From DATKPE01 sp035524335 (GTDB taxonomy: Bacteria; Bacteroidota; Ignavibacteria; UBA10030; SZUA-254), in NCBI GenBank assembly GCA_035524335.1, contig DATKPE010000054.1, forward strand, positions 1-11,638: DNA of 11,638 bases, written 5' to 3'. Every line of letters starts with the position of its first letter. Within the stretch, counting starts at the first letter, position 1. Positions 1 to 7,473 of this stretch are shown in pieces. The notes under the pieces are model-generated. The model ran no database searches, was not told the origin of the DNA, and worked only from the letters and a program-made list of their open reading frames with translations. The position numbers and the translations under genes were made by a program.

Positions 1-1360
1 GGCGTTCTATGAGTGCCACCAGGTTCTTTTGTGCCTCGTCCGTCTGCGCCTCGCCGAGGACACGGCACAGCACGCCGAAGACAACCGCGGATATGCTGTT
101 CCTGCTCAGGTACTCCCCGATATGCCGGCAAAACAGCGGATTCCGGACAGCCAGCAGTTTCCCGTCCCTCAGGATCGAGGCGCTCAGCGCGGAATCCTTC
201 CGCACTCCGAGAGAATCGCACTGGTGAAAAAAAAAGGTTTCATTCAGTGAGGATGAATATTGTGCCGTGTCCGGAGCCGGTGCCGGTGCTGGTGGTTTCT
301 CCTCATATATGGATCGTGAGACACTTTTTCCCGCGGCGTCGGATACTGAAAATATCCGATGCGGATCCTCCTCCGGTGCGGATATCCCCGGCTCGAGGAG
401 ACGCGCGCTGAAGGTGCTCTGCGACGCCGAGACGATCTCTTTGCCGATCCTTACCTGATCGGAGAATTTTCCGTGCAGACGGGCCATCCGCCCGCCGGCC
501 GTATCGATACAGGCAACGGCTTCCCCTCCCCACCTCGTCTTCATCGGAACGATCGTCCCTCCGCAGATCGGGCTCCAGGGAGGGAGCCGAACCCCCGATC
601 GCGTTTTTCCGACGGTGACGAAACCCCTCCCGGCGCCGCACGCCGGTTCCGCGCCGGGAATGACCGTATAGCGGGCGCGATATTCCCCATTAGGATGCTT
701 TTCGGATACTTCCCAACCGCTTCCCGGACTGATTTTTCCCGGAGGGATATAAAATTGGTACAAGGAGAGAAATTCACGAACGGCATTCTGGAAGAAAAGA
801 GAAGATTCCTTCCGGTACCATACGCGGCATATCCTCCCTGAATCATCAATGGATGCGGTGACCGGATATTTCGCGTCTCCGGAAAACATTCGCTCCAGAG
901 AATCAGATCCGGCGCCGTTTCTCGAAAACACAACGGCCTCTTTCGTGAAGGAGATAAGGACATCGGGAGATTCCTTGTTCGCCGGAGGAGACGGAAGGAG
1001 ATCCATATATGCGCTGAAGCTGAAGAAGATGGAATCCCGCTGATCGGGAGACGGCGCATTCTTCGTCGTCGTGAAGATCGAATTCATGTATGTCGTTCCC
1101 GACATCTGCCATTTCACCTCGTACCTGCCTCTCTTCATAAAAAAAGAAGGGGATTCCTCTTTATGGAGATCATCCGGATCAAAGAATCCCCCCGGCTGAA
1201 GACGATGGGCTCGTGCGAGACCCGGCGCCTGCAGACCGATAAGAAGCACCGGGAGCAGAACGACCGCACTCAGCGCTGTCATGACCGCGTGGGGATGGGA
1301 TTTCCCCCGGCTGTATGATGTCGGAAGAAATCCCCCCGCGCCGAAGTGCGCTGAGATCAT
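1..1360 (-). CDS. Secreted protein with vitellogenin-like N-terminal region, 3' end outside window
   Basis: An open frame of 453 codons without a stop runs from 1360 off the left edge. The ATG at 1358-1360 overlaps the TGA of the upstream gene (ATGA), which suggests translational coupling; no Shine-Dalgarno precedes it. A second in-frame ATG at 1280-1282 begins just before the hydrophobic stretch, but with the longer start the stretch (residues 28-49, cleavage likely after ALARA-like LARA at 48-51) gets basic residues before it. Residues 78-235 are beta-rich and hold, in order, a YPV strand (165-167), GRICRV (175-180), a helix with a Q (190-202), GWEVSE (215-220) and GEYRARYTV (225-233). This order recalls the lipid-binding N-terminal barrel of vitellogenin-type lipid-transfer proteins. 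A proline/alanine linker (355-363) leads to a helical part (378-453). Family assignment is inference; that the gene is real is well supported by coding sense and context. Confidence 0.8.
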   Translation of the reverse strand, partial: MISAHFGAGGFLPTSYSRGKSHPHAVMTALSAVVLLPVLLIGLQAPGLARAHRLQPGGFFDPDDLHKEESPSFFMKRGRYEVKWQMSGTTYMNSIFTTTKNAPSPDQRDSIFFSFSAYMDLLPSPPANKESPDVLISFTKEAVVFSRNGAGSDSLERMFSGDAKYPVTASIDDSGRICRVWYRKESSLFFQNAVREFLSLYQFYIPPGKISPGSGWEVSEKHPNGEYRARYTVIPGAEPACGAGRGFVTVGKTRSGVRLPPWSPICGGTIVPMKTRWGGEAVACIDTAGGRMARLHGKFSDQVRIGKEIVSASQSTFSARLLEPGISAPEEDPHRIFSVSDAAGKSVSRSIYEEKPPAPAPAPDTAQYSSSLNETFFFHQCDSLGVRKDSALSASILRDGKLLAVRNPLFCRHIGEYLSRNSISAVVFGVLCRVLGEAQTDEAQKNLVALIER

Positions 1361-2898
1361 TTTGGAATCGGTGTTTTCATGACCTTGCCGGCGTACGGTT
1401 TCAGCGCCGTCCAGGAGCCGGACCGGGCGCCGACCGGACTTTTCACTATCCCTGCATATCTGGCGCTTGTCGAGGATACATCCTGTGTTTCCCCTGTGAG
1501 GTCCTGCCACGGCGTGTCGCTTGTTTTATAATCGAGTTCCCCCCCCATCGTGATCCCGTCCCAATTCCACAGGGTTAAATCATACGTTTCACAGAAGGGG
1601 CAGTACCCGACCCACGCTTCCAGCGATACATAGCCTCCGAGCGCAGACCCACAGCTCGAGATGTCGGTTTCCAGGTGGAGGCGGCGGGCAAATGCGTCCT
1701 GAACATTCCACTCCTCACCGATCTGTCCGCCGACATAGATTCCGACCGTGAGGAGATTGATGGTGCCGGTCACCGTAAGCCCGGCGAGATCGGCCAGACT
1801 CGCGCCGACACCGAACGTCAATGTTGCGCTCGCGCTCGGGTAGACATACATGTAGAGACAGTTGGGCCCTGGTTCCCCGGATGCGAGCCAGTGGCCTTCC
1901 ACATCAAGGCCGACCGAAACATCCGCCGCCACGCCATCGAACACCGGGACCGAGTATCCATATCCCCAGGAATATTGGATCGGATCGGGATTATCCATAA
2001 ACGGATCGGTCAGATTGTTCTGCACGGGTAAAATTCCCGGAATATCCGCGCCGAATATTTTCGCTGTCGGTGTGTAGGTGCCGCCGGAAGTAGCATCGTA
2101 CACCAACGTACCGCCTCCGGCGAGGATCGGGACATCGATCCCGAACATCGTGACATCGAGGGAAACCTGATCATTGATATTTCCGCTGGCAAGAGTAAGC
2201 GTATTGGCGTTCGAGGTCGAACCGGCCTGCTCCTTACCGCTTACCGTTGTGGTTCCCGTAAAACCGGCGCCCCATCGGGTGTTGTCACCCAGGCCGACAA
2301 AGGCGCTTCCGTTGCCGGATAAACTTCTTGCCGGCAGGGACTTCGGCGGAGGGGGCGGCTGCACGATATGGGCCTTGACAATGGCCCGATCCTTTCCCTG
2401 CTGAGACTTGCTCTGCTGAAGCGCGCTCAACTGCTGAGTCGACGTCATTGACATGACGGAAATGGGCGCGGCGGTCGTTTTGAGCAATGCTCTCGCAGTA
2501 TTCACGCTGTTCTGAACTTTGTTTCCGTTGTCAACGAATCGACGGCGGATCGTTTCCGGGTGCCGGAGGGTATATCCCTCCGCATTCAGTTTCTTCTCCT
2601 GCTTGTTCAGTTCCTGCACCAGTTTGCCGACCTCAATGGTGCCATAGCCGGGAATGGTGACAGTTCCCGCCGCAGGAACGCTTGGTACAGCTCTCCGCAC
2701 CTCGTCGAGCGTTATCGGGACATATGGGATCGCCGCGCGCGGGGGAAGCGGCGTGAGGGTCTCTGTGTAATTGGATTTTTTCACCCGCGTCGCCGTCGTG
2801 CGCGTGAGCGACGCCTGCGGCCAGACAAGCCCCCCGGCGAAAAACAGCATCATCACTATCAGAATGCATCTCCCTGAAGAACACAGTTTATTATTCAT
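1357..2898 (-). CDS. Unrecognised secreted protein, helical N-terminal part and beta-rich C-terminal part
   Basis: 513 codons, not recognised. The start is supported by GGAGGAG nine bases upstream and by an N-terminal signal peptide (basic start, hydrophobic core about 11-25, likely cleavage near WPQA at 26-29). Residues 64-170 look helical and charged, with KLVQELNKQEKKLN (92-105) a possible short coiled coil and a Q/S-rich stretch at 154-167. A run of five prolines (181-185) separates this from a beta-rich, glycine/threonine-rich region (200-460) with alternating polar and apolar residues. Four cysteines lie in the second half: 347, 416 and a CPFC pair at 433-436; disulfides outside the cytoplasm are likely. 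It lies 97 bases after the papain-like gene and overlaps the next gene by four bases. No T9SS-like tail is present. It could be a surface or adhesin-like protein, but nothing in it names a function. Confidence 0.85.
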   Translation of the reverse strand: MNNKLCSSGRCILIVMMLFFAGGLVWPQASLTRTTATRVKKSNYTETLTPLPPRAAIPYVPITLDEVRRAVPSVPAAGTVTIPGYGTIEVGKLVQELNKQEKKLNAEGYTLRHPETIRRRFVDNGNKVQNSVNTARALLKTTAAPISVMSMTSTQQLSALQQSKSQQGKDRAIVKAHIVQPPPPPKSLPARSLSGNGSAFVGLGDNTRWGAGFTGTTTVSGKEQAGSTSNANTLTLASGNINDQVSLDVTMFGIDVPILAGGGTLVYDATSGGTYTPTAKIFGADIPGILPVQNNLTDPFMDNPDPIQYSWGYGYSVPVFDGVAADVSVGLDVEGHWLASGEPGPNCLYMYVYPSASATLTFGVGASLADLAGLTVTGTINLLTVGIYVGGQIGEEWNVQDAFARRLHLETDISSCGSALGGYVSLEAWVGYCPFCETYDLTLWNWDGITMGGELDYKTSDTPWQDLTGETQDVSSTSARYAGIVKSPVGARSGSWTALKPYAGKVMKTPIPK

Positions 2899-2946
2899 TT
2901 CAGGTCTCCTCCATGAAAGAATGAATGAGAATATCCCCTTTTCTTT

Positions 2947-2964
2947 GGCGGCCGGCTTCCCGCC
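2947..2964 (-). other. Small stem-loop in the 97-base gap between the papain-like gene and the next gene
   Basis: The RNA of the gene strand can pair GGCGG (2960-2964) with CCGCC (2947-2951) around an eight-base loop. It is not followed by a U run, so it is not a convincing terminator. It may be an mRNA-stability or processing hairpin, or chance in GC-rich DNA. Confidence 0.25.
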
Positions 2965-2995
2965 TCATGGTCATCTCCGTGCTCCGCTCATGCCC

Positions 2996-4471
2996 TTATT
3001 GTTTGTGTTCTATCGTGATAAAAACGGCAATGGCGCTTTTATCGCTCTCCGCAGTCCAGAACGACATGTCGCCGTATTCGGAAAACGTTATCTTCCCGGG
3101 ATCCACCATGGTATCCGCGAAATGACGCCTGCACTTTTCTATGAAGGTCCCTTCCCCCCTGTCGATCCGGGTGGGTTCGGCGGATATTTCAATCGGCGCC
3201 CTCGAATAGATGACGCAGAAGTAATCTTTCATTGCGGATGAATCCAGCTCGAGATATCCCATACCGGGCGGAGGAATGACGAGCTGACTGTCCGGTTCCA
3301 TCCGGGCCGTGCCGTGGACCCACAGATACGGAAAGAGAACAGAGGTTTTGGCCGATCGGTCATCGGCGGTCAGGACATAGACGTACGCTTCCCTTTGTAC
3401 CGCGATCTGCATCTTGAACTTCGCTCCCGCGGGAAGCGGATCGCTCAACCGGAAGCCCGCGCTGTCCCGCACGGCCGGAAATTCGCGCTGAGACAAATCG
3501 AAGAATTTCACCGCCCCCCCGATCGTCGCATCCGCCGGCGTCGGGGCGGCGACAATATCGGGCACTTTTATCGACTGGTCCAGACCGATCGACGAATCGA
3601 CGATCATCTGAAACGCCTGCGCGCAGAACTGATTGAAGACCCTGTAGGAAATCCAGGAGAATCCATCCTTCCCCCAACCCGTTCCCTCGGAGTTCATCAC
3701 CTCGAACGCACCGCCGAACCGGCTATCGTCGTACCCGACGATCGTGACAGCCACGCCGGTGTCCCGGTCGTTGAAATAGCGCATCGATTCCTCCTTCGTC
3801 GGCGACCACGATTCCCCGGCATCGTCGAAGGAACTGACGTACCAGAAGACGCCCACGACGGGCTTTTTCTCGGCAAGGCTTTTCCTGACGGGAAGTTCCT
3901 TCCTCTCCACCCTGTCACCGAACAGCTTCCGGTAGGCGGAGATCCGGTTGCGGGCGGCCTTCGCCTCCAATTCCGGGGGTGGAATTTTCCCGCAATCCGC
4001 CGGGTAATCCTTCAACGCGACCGTCCCCCGGGTGGCAAGGGCATCGAGCGCTTCGGTGACGTTTATCCCCTGCTCGCATTTCAGGGCGGAATCCCGGACA
4101 GCGACGGCATAGAGATAGCCGGGTGAAAAAGCGGGAACGTCGCCCGTCGCGGGACGGGAGGTCTCCGTCTGAAGAGCCTTCAGGCAGGTATAGGCGCCGT
4201 AGACCACCGCCCATGCCGCGTTCGTCGGACGATCGCCCTGATCGCCGGGCTTCGGAACATAATCTTTGAGCGAACACTCGGCGGGCATCGGACCGGAAGA
4301 CGGACCCCTCGTGAGCGGTTCCGCAAGGGGAACCCTGTCGTATCTCTCCCGGGAAACCGAAAATCCCTTTCGGCGCACGGGACCGCTCCGGTCCTGCGCC
4401 GGCAAAACCGCGCAGAAACACAAGAGCAGGAGGAGACATCCCGACCATTCGTTCCCCTTCATCATGGGCAT
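2996..4471 (-). CDS. Papain-fold (C1-like) pseudopeptidase with C-terminal DUF4384 domain
   Basis: 491 codons. The ATG at 4471 has GGGGGAGG eight bases upstream, lying inside the end of the preceding gene; only one base separates the preceding stop from this ATG, so coupled translation is likely. A signal peptide covers residues 1-25. Residues about 66-290 match the C1 papain fold: GDQG (77-79) carries the oxyanion-hole Gln78, then AAWA (85-88) of the usual C-x-A-W-A motif, then VAVTIVGYDD (240-249) and the block MNSEGTGWGKDGFSWISY (259-276). The catalytic Cys is replaced by Asn84, the catalytic His of GHAV by Val240, and NSWG reads NSEG; only Asn260 of the triad remains. Residues about 338-430 match DUF4384, with YVYVLTAD (363-370) and SVLFPY (377-382). 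C1-plus-DUF4384 and caspase-plus-DUF4384 architectures are known. Here it is probably a binding protein or pseudoenzyme rather than a protease. Confidence 0.9.
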   Translation of the reverse strand: MPMMKGNEWSGCLLLLLCFCAVLPAQDRSGPVRRKGFSVSRERYDRVPLAEPLTRGPSSGPMPAECSLKDYVPKPGDQGDRPTNAAWAVVYGAYTCLKALQTETSRPATGDVPAFSPGYLYAVAVRDSALKCEQGINVTEALDALATRGTVALKDYPADCGKIPPPELEAKAARNRISAYRKLFGDRVERKELPVRKSLAEKKPVVGVFWYVSSFDDAGESWSPTKEESMRYFNDRDTGVAVTIVGYDDSRFGGAFEVMNSEGTGWGKDGFSWISYRVFNQFCAQAFQMIVDSSIGLDQSIKVPDIVAAPTPADATIGGAVKFFDLSQREFPAVRDSAGFRLSDPLPAGAKFKMQIAVQREAYVYVLTADDRSAKTSVLFPYLWVHGTARMEPDSQLVIPPPGMGYLELDSSAMKDYFCVIYSRAPIEISAEPTRIDRGEGTFIEKCRRHFADTMVDPGKITFSEYGDMSFWTAESDKSAIAVFITIEHKQ

Positions 4472-4472
4472 A

Positions 4473-5399
4473 TTACAAACCTCCCCCGAGATCGATATTA
4501 TACGTGAAGTTGAGCGAGACGCTTGTTCTCAGCTCACGCCGCGGCGAAATATTGCTGTCGTAGATGAGATCGGCAGTGGTGAGGAAATCAAGAAATTGAA
4601 GGAGCGCAAATCCCATGCGCATCGTCCCCTCCACACGGGAATTCGTAAGGTCCTGGAAACCGGTTTCTTTCCGGAAGATTTTTACGGACAGGTCGGTAAA
4701 GAACGAGATCTGATCCGTCTGATTCGCGGAAAGCTGATCTTTTCGGTTGTACGCAACGGTGAAAAATGCCGTCGAACCGCCTCCCGACCAGTTACCCGAC
4801 TGATTCAGATCCCCGCCGGTATTTTCACCCGCTGTCTGGTAGACAAGCTGTTGGAGGCTGTAGCCGAGCTGAACGCTCATCTGCAGTTCATGCCGGTCGC
4901 CGAAGACGGCGTCGGTGGAGAGGAATAACCCCTCATACACCGAAGCGGGATCGAAGAATTTTCTGGTCGTCCGGCCGGAGCCGTCGGTCTCCTGGGCCAG
5001 CGCGGTATTGCACCCACCCTGGAACGCCGCGCCGAGGGTGACGGCCGTGTCCCGCAGAAGACCGTACACCGGCCGCGTGGCAAATTCGAACACACTCGGA
5101 CCTCTCACCGTCTGCTGATCGGTGGTGTGACTCTCCACGTACTGCAGGCGCAGGCTGTTGTTGAACGAGAGTTTCCGCATATTCGCGCCGAACTTCATAT
5201 CGAGCCCGGCGCCCCAGCGGAACACATCGCTGACGGTGGTTCCCGAAGAAAGGTCCATACCCGAGTGGCCGAGGAAAAATCCGAGAGCGGGCTGTGTGGT
5301 GAGATACCAGACGTTCGGCCTGCGGAGGCCGAACACCTGGGCATCGCCGGTCGCCGGGATGCACAGCAACAGCAGGAAAACCGAGATCTTGCGCCGCAT
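4473..5399 (-). CDS. Predicted outer-membrane beta-barrel protein, DUF3078-like
   Basis: 308 codons from the second of two adjacent ATGs; GGGGGAG lies four bases before this one and only one base before the ATG at 5402, so the second is preferred. A signal peptide ends at ATGDA, about residue 20. The rest is made of alternating strands with aromatic girdle residues and few charges in the strands, as in outer-membrane barrels. In the 309-residue numbering, FFDPASVYEGLFLS (149-162) and LIYDSNISPR (279-288) followed by alternating strands resemble conserved parts of DUF3078 from Bacteroidota. The last residue is Leu after a glycine run, not the aromatic residue typical of many barrels. It follows the caspase-like gene after a 65-base gap and ends one base before the papain-like gene. 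The family name is from memory of the motifs, so moderate; a secreted beta-rich envelope protein is more certain. Confidence 0.85.
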   Translation of the reverse strand: MRRKISVFLLLLCIPATGDAQVFGLRRPNVWYLTTQPALGFFLGHSGMDLSSGTTVSDVFRWGAGLDMKFGANMRKLSFNNSLRLQYVESHTTDQQTVRGPSVFEFATRPVYGLLRDTAVTLGAAFQGGCNTALAQETDGSGRTTRKFFDPASVYEGLFLSTDAVFGDRHELQMSVQLGYSLQQLVYQTAGENTGGDLNQSGNWSGGGSTAFFTVAYNRKDQLSANQTDQISFFTDLSVKIFRKETGFQDLTNSRVEGTMRMGFALLQFLDFLTTADLIYDSNISPRRELRTSVSLNFTYNIDLGGGL

Positions 5400-5464
5400 C
5401 ATGCTCCCCCGAAAATGTGAATGAAAAAACCCGATCGCCCGACGCCCTTCCGGCCGCCGCCGTA

Positions 5465-6868
5465 TCAGCGGCGCACGAAGATGAACTGCCCCCCCTCATC
5501 CTCCGTACTCTTGATCGGCAGGAAGGCGGGGGTCTGATCCGAATTGTTCGCAACCGGAATTTTCAATTCCTGATACACTTCTTCCGCGGTAAAGTAGGGT
5601 TTCCTGATCGTCCCGAGAGCCTTCAGCAGATAATTGGCAAACACCGAATGCCCGCTTCCGCCGCCGTCCAGCACCGGCTCGTCCCCGCCGGAGGTCATGC
5701 CGTCGCGCGACTTTTTTTCCGCTACCTTCCTATAGTATGCCTCATTGTCCTGGTATTCGTACTTCAGCGTCGAGCTCTTGAAAATATCCCCCGCGAAACA
5801 GGCGTCGGCGATGAGAAGGACGTGCCGGGCATTCATCGACGCGAGGTAATCCTGAATTTCCCGGTTCGAAATGTACCGGCCGACCGATTTATCGGTCACA
5901 TCCACCGGCACCCAGTATCCCCTGTTCAGCGGCGGCTCCTTCCGTCCGTGTCCGGAAAAGAAAATGAGCAGGTTGTCATCGGCGGTAAGCGACTTTGCAA
6001 AGTTTTCGAGTGCTCCCAGGATGTTGTCTCTAGTCGCGTCCTGGTTATACAGTGTCTGCACTTTCTCGAAATTGAATGTATCCGACAGGATGCCGGCCAC
6101 CGCCTTCGCGTCACGGACGGCGTTTTCGAGAACGGGCCAGCGGCCCTTGTACTCGTCGATGCCGATGACGAGGCCATAGTTCTTCGATGCCAGAAAATCA
6201 GGCGTGTGCGCCGTCCTCTCCGGCGACAGGAGGATGACCTTCGATGCGGTGTGGCCGCTGTTATCGACCGCCACGATCGTCACCGAATCGGGACCTTTCT
6301 TCGGCGCGATTTCGCTCCAGAAACTGCTGTCGGCGCCGATCCTGACTGGAACGCCGTTGACGGCAAGCTCCCTCACGCCTCCCTCGTCGTATACCTTGCC
6401 GCGGACAATATGGGTCGCCTCCGCAACGAGGCGGACGCCGCGGGTCGCTACCCCCTTCGGCTCCAGAATAACGATGGTCGGAGGCTTCGTGTCGGAAAGG
6501 ACATTGAAGTCGACCGCTGTGTCGTTTCCCGCATTGTCTTCCGCCCTCACCGTCACACGGTTCCATCCCTCATCCAGCGGAATCTTCAGGACGAATCCGC
6601 CCGAGACGGCGGGGAGAATCGTCAAACCGTTCGCTTCAACTTTTTTGATGCCGCTCTCGTCGACCGCCACCCCTTTGATAGTGAGCTCGTTCGCCTCCGT
6701 CGTCACGGTGCCCGTGGAAGCGGACTGCGGCTCAAGGATCTGAAGCCGCGGCGGCTTCGTCTCCGATTTCGGCTTGAGAACGACTGGATCGCTCAGAATC
6801 ATCACATCCCTGTTCTGTGCCTGAGCGGCTACTGCCGTTGCGAGAATCAACACCGGCAACCACTTCAT
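5465..6868 (-). CDS. Secreted caspase-like peptidase (family C14) with two N-terminal Ig-like domains
   Basis: 467 codons. The ATG at 6868 is chosen because AAGGGAG lies seven bases upstream and a clean signal peptide (residues 1-18, ending AQAQ) follows; the ATG at 6892 would add eight residues and lacks this. Two Ig-like domains follow (about 40-125 and 128-214), each with the D-x-G-I/V-x-x-(V/L)-x-V-N/A-G pattern common before bacterial caspase domains. The peptidase domain spans about 227-467: the first strand YGLVIGIDEY (231-240), the catalytic His in FFSGHG (303-308, His307) and the catalytic Cys in DACFAG (355-360, Cys357), then GHSVFANYLLKAL (406-418). Both catalytic residues are present, so it should be active, unlike the papain-like protein two genes on. 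C14 bacterial peptidases cut after basic (metacaspase-like) or acidic residues; specificity is not visible here. Gaps are 89 bases upstream and 65 downstream. Confidence 0.93.
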   Translation of the reverse strand: MKWLPVLILATAVAAQAQNRDVMILSDPVVLKPKSETKPPRLQILEPQSASTGTVTTEANELTIKGVAVDESGIKKVEANGLTILPAVSGGFVLKIPLDEGWNRVTVRAEDNAGNDTAVDFNVLSDTKPPTIVILEPKGVATRGVRLVAEATHIVRGKVYDEGGVRELAVNGVPVRIGADSSFWSEIAPKKGPDSVTIVAVDNSGHTASKVILLSPERTAHTPDFLASKNYGLVIGIDEYKGRWPVLENAVRDAKAVAGILSDTFNFEKVQTLYNQDATRDNILGALENFAKSLTADDNLLIFFSGHGRKEPPLNRGYWVPVDVTDKSVGRYISNREIQDYLASMNARHVLLIADACFAGDIFKSSTLKYEYQDNEAYYRKVAEKKSRDGMTSGGDEPVLDGGGSGHSVFANYLLKALGTIRKPYFTAEEVYQELKIPVANNSDQTPAFLPIKSTEDEGGQFIFVRR

Positions 6869-6957
6869 ACTGCATCTCCCTTCTTTCCGCATTTTCGTGA
6901 CATGCGATTATTTCTCAATTCGGCTCCTTTGGCGCAGGACGTCGACATCCGGTTCAC

Positions 6958-7446
6958 TTACCGGGAGGGCGGAAACGGTATGGCGTGGATGCCGGAAGTC
7001 TCGGTCTTGCTTTCCGGCTTTACGGCAAAATAGACCACACCGCCGACGGCCGCCGCCCCGGCGTAGAGATACCAGGGGAATCCTCCCCCCTGAACCGTCC
7101 GCAATTGGATGGCAAACTGGTAGCGGGCTCCCTCCACCACATCGGAGAGTTCGGTGTTATCCCATACGATGGTAAGTTTCGCGCCGGCCTGTTTCTCCTC
7201 ACCGACGTCTCCCTCCACTTTCTCAAGCTTTCGGAGGGAATTCGGATCGTTCTCCCTCTGCAGGTAGAGATACACGATGTACTTTTCGTCGGGCGAGCCG
7301 GACAATTCGCAGGTGATGCTGACCTTGTTCTGATGTGTCGCGATGCCCGTTATTTTGCATGATCCCGGCTGTCCGAACACGGCAGTCCGTCCCGCCAGGA
7401 TCACCGCAGAGACGACGAGAAGGGAGAGAACGATCTTTTTCATCAT
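6958..7446 (-). CDS. Small exported protein with Ig-like domain and C-terminal membrane segment
   Basis: 162 codons from the first of two adjacent ATGs (7446; the second, 7443, is equally possible, AAGGA lying five or eight bases away). A signal peptide covers about residues 1-25. Residues 28-116 look like one Ig/Fn3-like beta domain with two cysteines (30 and 46) that could pair. The block KVEGDVGEEKQAGAKLTIVW (76-95) followed by LSDVVEGARYQFAIQ resembles a motif I know from uncharacterised Bacteroidota and KSB1-type proteins that sit next to caspase-like genes, where G-D-V-G, then G-x-x-x-x-I-V-W, then F-x-I/V recurs. A membrane helix follows (123-142), then a short tail with three Lys/Arg near its start and end. 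Gap of 27 bases from the preceding gene. A type I membrane protein with its Ig domain in the periplasm is the likely topology. No function is known. Confidence 0.85.
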   Translation of the reverse strand: MMKKIVLSLLVVSAVILAGRTAVFGQPGSCKITGIATHQNKVSITCELSGSPDEKYIVYLYLQRENDPNSLRKLEKVEGDVGEEKQAGAKLTIVWDNTELSDVVEGARYQFAIQLRTVQGGGFPWYLYAGAAAVGGVVYFAVKPESKTETSGIHAIPFPPSR

Positions 7447-7473
7447 GCCTGTCCTTCAGGTTGTGTTCCCGAA

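Noticed and set aside
541..1059. Minus-strand open frame of 172 codons in the left part
   Set aside because: It is out of frame with the coherent 453-codon frame that has a signal peptide and overlaps the upstream stop.
3314..4126. Plus-strand open frame of 270 codons opposite the papain-like gene
   Set aside because: Antisense shadow with skewed composition, no signal or domain.
5417..7033. Plus-strand open frame of 538 codons opposite the caspase-like gene
   Set aside because: It is Arg/His-rich, has no family motif, and lies antisense to a gene with clear catalytic motifs. It is the usual shadow of a GC-rich gene.
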